This document shows positions 33,159-40,683 of a stretch of DNA of 64,000 nt, piece after piece (the first letter of the stretch is position 1; each line of letters opens with the position of its first letter). The translations under genes and the position numbers were made by a program. The DNA is taken from contig NZ_JABAID010000001.1 of NCBI RefSeq assembly GCF_012641335.1, positions 586,808 to 650,807 of the forward strand, given 5' to 3'. The notes under the pieces were generated by a model, which worked only from the letters and a program-made list of their open reading frames with translations, did not search any database and had not been told where the DNA came from. The DNA comes from Novosphingobium sp. ERN07 (GTDB lineage Bacteria > Pseudomonadota > Alphaproteobacteria > Sphingomonadales > Sphingomonadaceae).

Positions 33159-35242
33159 GCGGGCACCCCTAGCTGCCACAGGATGAAGGCAAACTCTTCC
33201 GCCGTTTCCTTCAAGCTCTCGAACCGGCCCGACTTGCCGCCGTGCCCTGCGCCCATATTGGTCTTGAGGATCAGTTCGTTACCGTCGGTCTTAACCTCGC
33301 GCAGGCGGGCTACCCATTTGGCAGGTTCCCAATAGGTTACGCGCGGATCGTTAAGCCCTGCCGTTACCATCAGCGGTGGGTAGTTTTGCGCGCGCACCTG
33401 ATCGTAGGGAGAGTAGGACCGGATCAGTTCGAACGCGGCCTTGTCTTCGATCGGATTGCCCCATTCGGGCCATTCGCCGGGGGTGAGCGGAAGCTCTTCG
33501 TCCAGCATGGTGTTCAGCACATCGACGAACGGCACATGCGCCACCACCGCGCCCCACAGGTCGGGGTCGGAATTGATCACCGCGCCCATCAGTTCACCGC
33601 CTGCCGAGCCGCCAGAAATGCTGATCTTGCCCGCTTGGGTAAAGCCGCGCTCGATCAGGCCTTTGGCCACATCGACGAAATCGTTGAACGTGTTGGTGCG
33701 CGCTTCCAGCTTGCCCGCCTTGTACCATGCGCGGCCAAGGTCATCGCCGCCCCGGATATGCGCGATGGCATAGGCAAAGCCTCGGTCGACAAGGCTGAGG
33801 CGCGTGGTGGAAAAGCCGGGACCGATGGCGATGCCATAAGCGCCATAACCATAGAGATGCAGCGGACCGCCTTGTGCACGATCCCTGCGCCAGACCACGC
33901 TGACCGGCACCATCGTGCCATCGCGCGCCGCGATCTCTAGTCGTGCGGTTTCATAAAGCGAGGCATCATAGCCGCTGGGGATTTCCTGCACTTTCAGCAG
34001 CGTCAGGCCTTGCGTCGCCACATCGTAGTCATAGACCGAGGCCGGGCTGACCATCGATTCATACCCGACGCGCAGCACGGTCATGTCCCATTCGGGATTG
34101 TCACCCAATGAGGCTTCATAGCTGGCTTCGGGAAAGATGATGGGCTGGACGCGCGCGGGATCGTCGTAATAACGCAGCTCGATCCGATCCAGTCCACGCA
34201 CCCGGCCTTCGACGACATAGAACTGGCGGAACAGATCGAACCCGGTGAGATAGAAATCGTCCGTGCCCTCGATCAGCGTGGTCCATTCACCGGGGGCATC
34301 AAGCGGCGCGGTGGCAAGGCGGAAGTTCTCGTGCGTGTCGTTGGCGTGGATGTAGAGCACGCCGTCGCGCTCATCGACATCGTATTCTACGCCCTTCTGT
34401 CGGGCCTTCACCAGCAGCGGGGGGGTGAGCGGATCGTCGGCAGGGACAAGGCGAACCTCGCCTGTCTCGTGATCGCCGGTCGAGATGATCAGCCATTTTT
34501 CGTTGGCCGAAAGCGCTGCACCAACGCGAAAGCCCTCGTCATCCTCGTGATAGAGTTCGACATCGTTTTCCAGCGGCTGCCCGATCCAGTGCAGGCGCGC
34601 GTTGTCGGTCCGCCAGTTTTCGTTGGCGAGCGAATAGACGAGGCCCGTATCATCCTTGACCCAGATCAGACCGGATAGGGTGCCGGGAATTTCGTCAGGC
34701 AGCATTTCACCCGTGGCGATGATCTTGATCCGCGCGGTAAAGCGTTCCGAACCGTTGTCGTCGACAGACCATGCCAGCTTCGTGCCGTCCTTCGACACCG
34801 CAATCGCGCCAAGGCGAAAGTAGTCCTTGCCTTCGGCCAGCGCCACTTCATCGAGGATCAGTTCGTCTGCGCTGCCATCATTGGCTGCATCCACGGGCCG
34901 GCGCCACCACTTCTTGTATTCTGCGCCTTCCTCGAACTCGATCCAATACAGCCAATCGCCATCCTTCTGCGGAACCGATTTGTCGGCCTCCTTGATGCGG
35001 CCGCGCATTTCCTTGAACAAGGCGTCGATCACCGGCTGACGTTCGGCCATGCGGCTTTCGAACCAGGCGTTTTCCGCTTCGAGGTGAGACAGCACTGCCT
35101 TGTCGGTCACTTCAGGATAGCCCGGATCGCGCAGCCACGCATAGTCGTCGGTAACGGTCAGACCGTGGTGCGAAAAGCTGTGCGGTTGCTTAGTGGCGAT
35201 AGGGGCGGCGACAGGAGTTGTGGCAATGCTCATGCCCTGCAT
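33155..35242 (-). CDS. S9-family prolyl oligopeptidase (oligopeptidase B-like)
   Basis: The 695-residue product has a seven-bladed propeller N-terminal part (from HGLTVTDDYAWLRDPGYPEV) and an alpha/beta hydrolase domain. The nucleophile is S546 in SGGSAGGELMGAV, the Asp is in TAGLNDPRVTYWEP, and the His is in MGAGHGGKSGR. This is the PtrB class, cutting small peptides after basic residues in the cytosol; no signal peptide is present. An in-frame ATG at 35233 is an alternative start. It is divergent from the aminopeptidase gene, so two peptidases share a 55-base promoter region. Confidence 0.93.
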   Translation of the reverse strand: MQGMSIATTPVAAPIATKQPHSFSHHGLTVTDDYAWLRDPGYPEVTDKAVLSHLEAENAWFESRMAERQPVIDALFKEMRGRIKEADKSVPQKDGDWLYWIEFEEGAEYKKWWRRPVDAANDGSADELILDEVALAEGKDYFRLGAIAVSKDGTKLAWSVDDNGSERFTARIKIIATGEMLPDEIPGTLSGLIWVKDDTGLVYSLANENWRTDNARLHWIGQPLENDVELYHEDDEGFRVGAALSANEKWLIISTGDHETGEVRLVPADDPLTPPLLVKARQKGVEYDVDERDGVLYIHANDTHENFRLATAPLDAPGEWTTLIEGTDDFYLTGFDLFRQFYVVEGRVRGLDRIELRYYDDPARVQPIIFPEASYEASLGDNPEWDMTVLRVGYESMVSPASVYDYDVATQGLTLLKVQEIPSGYDASLYETARLEIAARDGTMVPVSVVWRRDRAQGGPLHLYGYGAYGIAIGPGFSTTRLSLVDRGFAYAIAHIRGGDDLGRAWYKAGKLEARTNTFNDFVDVAKGLIERGFTQAGKISISGGSAGGELMGAVINSDPDLWGAVVAHVPFVDVLNTMLDEELPLTPGEWPEWGNPIEDKAAFELIRSYSPYDQVRAQNYPPLMVTAGLNDPRVTYWEPAKWVARLREVKTDGNELILKTNMGAGHGGKSGRFESLKETAEEFAFILWQLGVPA

Positions 35243-35297
35243 CTATGTTGCGTACATGATGCCCGCAAGCCGGGCCGCCAGATTCAGGACCAATCCC

Positions 35298-37103
35298 ATG
35301 CTGATGCACACACATGAAGCCCGCCTTGATGCCTTGCGCAAACAATTGGCAAAAGATGGGCTGGATGGCTTCGTCATCCCGATTTCAGATGAACATATGA
35401 GCGAATATGTGGGCGCTTATGCCCAAAGGCTGGAATGGTTGACCGGCTTTGGCGGGTCGGCAGGCACGGCGGTGGTGCTGGCCGATCAGGCTGCGATCTT
35501 CGTTGACGGGCGCTATACCCTGCAAGTGCGCGATCAGGTGGATGGTGCATTGTGGTCCTACCAATCGGTCCCGCAAACCAGCGTTGCTGCATGGCTGGGC
35601 GAACATGCGCCAATGGGTGCGACTATCGGCTATGACGCATGGCTCCATTCGGAAGGCTGGGCTGAAGCCGTCGGTGCAGCGCTGGACAGGCGCGATGCCG
35701 CGCTGGTGCCGGTAAAGGTCAACCCTGTCGATGCGGTATGGTCAGATCAGCCCGCCCCTTCGCTCGCCCCGGCCGTGCCTCACGCCGATGAACACGCGGG
35801 CCAATCTGCGCATGAAAAGCGGGCAGCGGTGGCAGAATGGCTCAATGCCAATGGCTATGACGCGGCGGTGATCTCTGCGCTGGATTCGGTCGCATGGCTG
35901 CTCAACATTCGTGGGGCCGATGTGGACAGGACGCCGGTGGCGCTGTCCTATGTCATCGCCAATGCCGATGGCACGGCGGACCTGTTCATCGCGCCCGAAA
36001 AGGTCACGCCTGATCTGACGGCACATCTTGGTAACGCGGTGCGGGTGCATCCGCGCGATAGCTTTGTTGAAGGCCTGCGCGGCCTTTCGGGCCGCAAGGT
36101 TGCCGTCGATCCAGAGCGGGCGGTTGCCGCGATTTTCCACGCGCTTCACGATGCCGGGGCGGAGGCTGTGGCGGTGACCGATCCAGTCGTCCTGCCAAAG
36201 GCGATCAAGAACCGGGTCGAGCAGGCAGGACATCGCGCTGCGCAGGCGCGCGATGGCGCGGCAATCGCGCGCTTTCTGCACTGGATCGATGTGGAAGCGC
36301 CCAAGGGCAGCGTGACCGAGCTTTCCGCGGCAGAGCGGCTTCAGGCCTTCCGCGCCGAAACAGGGCGCTTGCGCGATCTTTCGTTCGACACGATATCGGG
36401 CGCGGGGCCGAACGGGGCGGTGGTGCATTACCGGGTGAGCGAGGAAACGAGCCGCGCGCTTGAACCGAACAGTGTCTATCTGGTCGATTCGGGCGGGCAG
36501 TATCTGGATGGAACGACCGATATCACCCGTACCGTATGGGTGGGGCCGGATGCGCCGCCGGCGCAAGTGAAGGACCGCTTCACCCGCGTGCTCAAGGGCC
36601 ACATCGCGCTGGCCCGCGCGGTCTTCCCCAAAGGCACGGCAGGCAGCCAGCTCGATAGCTTCGCGCGCCAGTTCCTGTGGTCGGCAGGCCTCGATTATGC
36701 GCACGGCACCGGGCACGGCGTGGGCAGCTTCCTTGCCGTTCATGAAGGCCCGCAGCGCATTGCCAAGGCCAGTGGCGGGCAGGCGGGCACCGGGCAGGAA
36801 CTGCTGCCCGGCATGATACTCTCGAACGAGCCGGGCTATTACAAGACCGGCGAATATGGCATCCGTATCGAAAATCTGGTGCTCGTCGAACGGCGCGATA
36901 TTGCCGGGGCCGAAGGCGAATTCTACGGCTTCGAAACGCTGACTTTCGCGCCCATCGCCCGCGATCTGGTGGATGTTGCGCTGCTTTCGGGCGACGACCT
37001 GGGCTGGCTCAACGCCTATCATGCCCGCGTGCGCGCAGTTCTGGCACCGCAATTGTCCGGCGCTGAACTGGCATGGCTGGAAGCGGCGTGCGCCCCCTTG
37101 TGA
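35298..37103 (+). CDS. Aminopeptidase P family (M24B) Xaa-Pro aminopeptidase
   Basis: From the ATG at 35298 (AGGA upstream) the product has 601 residues, the length of the three-domain eukaryote-like aminopeptidase P group. Two creatinase-like N-terminal domains (FVIPISDEHMSEY, RYTLQVRDQVDG) precede the pita-bread catalytic domain. The metal ligands are visible in LVDSGGQYLDGTTDITRTVW, HGTGHGVGSFLAVHE, ILSNEPGYYKTGEYGIRIEN and the final Glu. It removes N-terminal residues before proline in the cytosol. Confidence 0.94.
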   Translation: MLMHTHEARLDALRKQLAKDGLDGFVIPISDEHMSEYVGAYAQRLEWLTGFGGSAGTAVVLADQAAIFVDGRYTLQVRDQVDGALWSYQSVPQTSVAAWLGEHAPMGATIGYDAWLHSEGWAEAVGAALDRRDAALVPVKVNPVDAVWSDQPAPSLAPAVPHADEHAGQSAHEKRAAVAEWLNANGYDAAVISALDSVAWLLNIRGADVDRTPVALSYVIANADGTADLFIAPEKVTPDLTAHLGNAVRVHPRDSFVEGLRGLSGRKVAVDPERAVAAIFHALHDAGAEAVAVTDPVVLPKAIKNRVEQAGHRAAQARDGAAIARFLHWIDVEAPKGSVTELSAAERLQAFRAETGRLRDLSFDTISGAGPNGAVVHYRVSEETSRALEPNSVYLVDSGGQYLDGTTDITRTVWVGPDAPPAQVKDRFTRVLKGHIALARAVFPKGTAGSQLDSFARQFLWSAGLDYAHGTGHGVGSFLAVHEGPQRIAKASGGQAGTGQELLPGMILSNEPGYYKTGEYGIRIENLVLVERRDIAGAEGEFYGFETLTFAPIARDLVDVALLSGDDLGWLNAYHARVRAVLAPQLSGAELAWLEAACAPL

Positions 37104-37162
37104 GAGTAGTTGTGTTCACTTATTGTTCCTTATCCCGAATCGCGGGGTGAAGGAGAAATGCC

Positions 37163-37531
37163 ATGATCGGTTATGTCACCGTCGGGACGAATGATCTCGA
37201 ACGCGGCGCAAAGTTCTATGATGCGATTGCCGCCGAAATGGGCGTGGGCCGCATGATGGAATGGGAGGGCGCGATTGCTTGGGGCGCGCCCGGCGGCGGC
37301 GCAGGCATCGGGTTGACCAAGCCGTTCGATGGCAATGCCGCTTCGGTGGGCAACGGCGTAATGATCGCGCTTGAAGCGAAGGACAAGGATCAGGTGGACC
37401 GGCTTCACGCGGTGGCGCTTGCCAATGGCGGCACGTGTGAAGGCGCGCCCGGCCCACGTGGCGATACCTTCTATGCCGCCTATTTCCGGGATATTGATGG
37501 CAACAAGCTTAACGCTTTCGTCATGGGGTAG
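37163..37531 (+). CDS. VOC-family (glyoxalase/dioxygenase-fold) protein
   Basis: The 122-residue protein starts MIGYVTVGTNDLERGAKFYD and ends YFRDIDGNKLNAFV, the beginning and end of a vicinal-oxygen-chelate domain pair. A metal-binding His at the start is replaced by Val/Gly, while the C-terminal Asp-Gly-Asn-Lys is kept. It may bind a ligand without a full metal site. A GGAGAA site lies before the start. Substrate unknown. Confidence 0.88.
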   Translation: MIGYVTVGTNDLERGAKFYDAIAAEMGVGRMMEWEGAIAWGAPGGGAGIGLTKPFDGNAASVGNGVMIALEAKDKDQVDRLHAVALANGGTCEGAPGPRGDTFYAAYFRDIDGNKLNAFVMG

Positions 37532-37570
37532 TTGCGGCGCTTGCACCCGGATGAACGGGCCGCGCGCCGC

Positions 37571-37620
37571 GCGACAATTTGCGACAATAAACCCGCCGCT
37601 CCGGCATAGTCGCGCGACAA
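37571..37620 (+). promoter_or_regulatory. Direct repeats GCGACAAT upstream of the EF-hand two-component operon
   Basis: GCGACAATTT and GCGACAATAA stand exactly ten bases apart (37571-37590), and a third GCGACAA is 33 bases on (37614-37620). Ten-base-spaced direct repeats are the usual footprint of OmpR-family response regulators, and the operon encodes one. Confidence 0.45.
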
Positions 37621-37641
37621 GGTGCGCCTAGATAGGTGTTA

Positions 37642-37725
37642 CAGGAACTGCGGTCGTCCACGCTCAGTCCCCTGGGCAAGGCTTCCCTCCCCCTCTCCTT
37701 GCCAGTGGGTGGCCGCAGTTTCCTG
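37642..37725 (+). promoter_or_regulatory. Structured leader of the EF-hand operon
   Basis: CAGGAACTGCGG (37642-37653) pairs with CCGCAGTTTCCTG (37713-37725, one bulge). Inside, CTGGGCAAGG (37672-37681) pairs with CCTTGCCAG (37697-37705). The nested helices occupy most of the leader before the start codon at 37754, so a control element in the mRNA is plausible. Confidence 0.45.
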
Positions 37726-37753
37726 ACCCCTTTCCCGCTCATGGAGCACCGCG

Positions 37754-38398
37754 ATGAAGAAATTTCACATAGCTGCCTCGGCGGCCATCATGGCGACAGC
37801 ATCGGTAGCGCTCTACGCTGCGACCCCTGCGATGGCCCAGAAAGCCGACGCCGATGGCGACAAGACCATCACTTGGGCCGAGATGAAGACCAAGGCCGAT
37901 GCAATGTGGGTCAAGCTGGACGTCAACAAGGACGGCAAGCTTGATAGCGCAGACCGTGCGGCCAAGATGGGCGTGATGTTCGACAAGATCGACACCGACA
38001 AGAATGGCGCGATCAGCCGCGAAGAGTTTGTCGCCCACCACACCGCCATGAAGGCTCCGGCAAAGGCGGCTCCCGCAGCAATGGCTGGCGGCGCTGAAGG
38101 CAAGCGCGAAGGCTGGAGCGGTCGTGGCAAAGGCCGCATGGGCCATCGCGCCATGATGGGCGGTGCCATGCAGATGGCCAAGATGGCCGATACCAACAAG
38201 GATGGTGCAGTATCGCGCGCTGAATACGATGCGGCCGTGAAGATGCACTTCGACATGGCTGATGCCAATAAGGACGGCAAGATCACGCCGGATGAGCGCC
38301 GTGCCGCGATGAAGACGATGATGGGCAAGATGCGTGGCCCGATGGGTGGACACGGTGCGATGGGTGATGGACCTCCGCCCCCGCCGCCGGCAGACTGA
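37754..38398 (+). CDS. Exported EF-hand calcium-binding protein
   Basis: This 214-residue protein has a signal peptide (MKKFHIAASAAIMATASVAL, cleavage after AMA) and five canonical 12-residue EF-hand loops starting at D32, D56, D80, D146 and D170, for instance DVNKDGKLDSAD and DANKDGKITPDE. Between loops three and four lies an Ala/Lys/Gly/Met-rich linker. It should bind Ca2+ in the periplasm and is a good candidate for a sensor or buffer. It is followed after five bases by the response regulator and sensor kinase genes, so it may report calcium to that system. Confidence 0.92.
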   Translation: MKKFHIAASAAIMATASVALYAATPAMAQKADADGDKTITWAEMKTKADAMWVKLDVNKDGKLDSADRAAKMGVMFDKIDTDKNGAISREEFVAHHTAMKAPAKAAPAAMAGGAEGKREGWSGRGKGRMGHRAMMGGAMQMAKMADTNKDGAVSRAEYDAAVKMHFDMADANKDGKITPDERRAAMKTMMGKMRGPMGGHGAMGDGPPPPPPAD

Positions 38399-38403
38399 AT
38401 GTC

Positions 38404-39141
38404 ATGAACGAAGCGCCGATCCGCATACTCCTGGTGGATGACGAACCTGCGCTGCGCGAACCCCTGGCGGACTATCTGGTCCGACAGGGGTTTGTCGTAA
38501 CGCAGGCCGGCACCGCCGCCGAGGCTCGCAGCCGTCTGCTGGAAGCGGGGTGTGATCTGGTCCTGCTCGACATCATGATGCCGGGTGAGGACGGGCTTTC
38601 ACTTTGCCGCCATCTGGTTGAAGCCAAGCGGCTGCCCGTGATCTTTATCACCGCCAAGGGCGAATCCACCGATCGTATCGTCGGGCTGGAAATCGGCGCT
38701 GACGATTACGTGGTCAAGCCGTTCGATCCGCGCGAACTGGTGGCGCGGATTCGTTCGGTCCTGCGCCGTGCAACCAAGCAGTCCAGCGAAGTCTCGGATG
38801 CGGTCATCTATGAATTCGAAGGCTGGCGGCTTGATCCGCTCAAGCGCCGCCTGATTGATCGCGAAGGTGCCGTCGTGGCCATTTCGTCTGCAGAATTTCG
38901 CCTTCTGCTCGCCTTCCTCGATCATCCCCGGCAGGTTCTGGATCGTGATCGCCTGCTCGATATGGTGCAAGGCCGCGAAGCGCATCTGTTTGATCGCGCG
39001 GTGGACAACCAGATATCGCGCCTGCGCCGCAAGGTTGAGGTGGACAGCCGCAACCCGCAACTGATCCAGACCGTGTGGGGCGGTGGCTATATGCTAGCGA
39101 CCGAAGTGCGCAAGCGCCCGGCAACGGGCGAGGATAGCTGA
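38404..39141 (+). CDS. OmpR/PhoB-family response regulator
   Basis: The 245-residue regulator has a receiver domain (ILLVDDEPALREPL, phospho-acceptor D56 in LVLLDIMMPGEDG, switch Lys in DDYVVKPFDPREL) and a C-terminal winged helix ending QLIQTVWGGGYML. It acts as a transcription factor when phosphorylated by the kinase encoded next to it. It lies five bases after the EF-hand gene and five before the kinase gene. The repeats at 37571-37620 are a candidate self-binding site. Confidence 0.95.
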   Translation: MNEAPIRILLVDDEPALREPLADYLVRQGFVVTQAGTAAEARSRLLEAGCDLVLLDIMMPGEDGLSLCRHLVEAKRLPVIFITAKGESTDRIVGLEIGADDYVVKPFDPRELVARIRSVLRRATKQSSEVSDAVIYEFEGWRLDPLKRRLIDREGAVVAISSAEFRLLLAFLDHPRQVLDRDRLLDMVQGREAHLFDRAVDNQISRLRRKVEVDSRNPQLIQTVWGGGYMLATEVRKRPATGEDS

Positions 39142-39146
39142 TACGC

Positions 39147-40541
39147 ATGGAGCGCCTCCGTCTCTGGCCGCGCAGCCTTCAGGGGCAGGTCTTGCTGGCA
39201 ATTGCGCTGGCGCTACTGGTGGCGCAGACCATTTCGGCCACGCTGATCTGGCGCGAGCAGAAGCATCGGCGGGAAATGTCGATGGTTAGTTCCGCGGCAT
39301 TTCGGTTGATTGGGCCAACGCCGGAAGAGCGTCGACGTAACCGTCGTGACAAGGAGGACCGGCCTCCCTCAGTGTTCCGCATAGAACACACGGTTGAGTC
39401 CTTGCATCGACCGGGCGAAAAACGTTTGCCCAGGGTTGAGCATGAACTGGCCGAAGTGCTCAGCGCGCAAGGCGTGGATGCAGCGCAAGTTGTGGTGTTC
39501 GAACGCGATCCGTTGAAGGACGGTCCCAGCCTCGAATTCTGGGAGCGCAATCGCCGGAAGCTGCAACTGGTGTCGAAAGAGCCGATGCCGAGGCTGGTGA
39601 TCGCCTCGATCCAGAGCAGGGCCGGAGGATGGACATCGACGCGGGTCTTCACCGATGGCGGCGAAATGCTCGTGATCGCGCCGCTGGTCGGACAGACCAT
39701 CGTGCTCTATCTTGTGCTTGTCGGCGCGATGGCGCTGATCCTGCGCCGCATGGCGCGCCCGCTCAAGGCGCTGACGCGGCGCGTAGAGGACTTTGCCGGA
39801 AACCGGGCAATCGAAGGGCAATTGCAGCCCGAAGGGCCTGAAGACATTCGCGGCTTGATCGTAGCGCACAATGCGATGGAAGCGCGCATCGCCGCCATGC
39901 TCAACGAAAAGGACGTGATGCTTGGCGCGATCGGACACGATCTTAAAACGCCCCTAGCGGCACTTAGAGTGCGCATAGAGGCGGTTGAGGACGACTTGGA
40001 GCGTGGCCGGATGGCCGCGACGATTGAGGATATCAATCGCTCTCTGGACGATATCCTTTCGCTGGCGCGAGTGGGCAGGCCAACCGACCCGCTGGAGCCT
40101 ACCGAGCTTTCGGCGCTCGTGGCCGATGTGATCGGTGAATTCGAGGATATGGGTGAGCCGGTGGAACTGGGTGAAACCGACCGCATCGTCCTGCCGGTGC
40201 GTGCCACGTGGATGCGGCGGGCGCTGCGCAATCTGGTTTCGAACGCCATGCGCTATGGCGAGCGGGCGCGTGTTTCCTTGCGGCGCGAAGGGCGTATGGC
40301 TGTGTTGCGGATTGAGGACGACGGTCCCGGCATTCCAGACCATGAAATTGCGCGCATGATGGAGCCGTTCACGCGCCTTGATGCATCGCGCAACAGCAGC
40401 ACGGGCGGCAGCGGTCTTGGCTTGACGCTGGCACGCGCAATTGCCGATCAGCACGGCGGCACGCTGACGCTGGAAAACCGGCGCAAGGCCGAGGGCCAGG
40501 CAGATGGCTTGATCGCCACGATCCGTCTGCCGCTTCAGTAG
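39147..40541 (+). CDS. Sensor histidine kinase of the EF-hand two-component system
   Basis: The 464-residue kinase has a first membrane helix (about 14-35), a periplasmic domain of roughly 140 residues, a second helix (about 180-200), a HAMP linker, and HisKA with phospho-acceptor H264 in GAIGHDLKTPLAALR. A HATPase_c domain follows (NLVSNAMRYGE, EDDGPGIPDHE, STGGSGLGLTLARAIADQHGG). The periplasmic domain is rich in Arg and acidic residues (ERRRNRRDKEDRPP) and could bind Ca2+, metal or a polyanion. It is the last gene of the three-gene operon. Confidence 0.94.
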   Translation: MERLRLWPRSLQGQVLLAIALALLVAQTISATLIWREQKHRREMSMVSSAAFRLIGPTPEERRRNRRDKEDRPPSVFRIEHTVESLHRPGEKRLPRVEHELAEVLSAQGVDAAQVVVFERDPLKDGPSLEFWERNRRKLQLVSKEPMPRLVIASIQSRAGGWTSTRVFTDGGEMLVIAPLVGQTIVLYLVLVGAMALILRRMARPLKALTRRVEDFAGNRAIEGQLQPEGPEDIRGLIVAHNAMEARIAAMLNEKDVMLGAIGHDLKTPLAALRVRIEAVEDDLERGRMAATIEDINRSLDDILSLARVGRPTDPLEPTELSALVADVIGEFEDMGEPVELGETDRIVLPVRATWMRRALRNLVSNAMRYGERARVSLRREGRMAVLRIEDDGPGIPDHEIARMMEPFTRLDASRNSSTGGSGLGLTLARAIADQHGGTLTLENRRKAEGQADGLIATIRLPLQ

Positions 40542-40683
40542 TCAGTCGCAAGTCAACGACGTTCATCGGCTGTGCAGGGCGTTTGGTCGAAAGGATTCGC
40601 GAGGGGGCTGACCGGTTGCTAGTGCAACCATTCTTGCCGATTGCGACGGCAGCCTTTTCTGACGCCCGGAGTTCCTGCCCACG

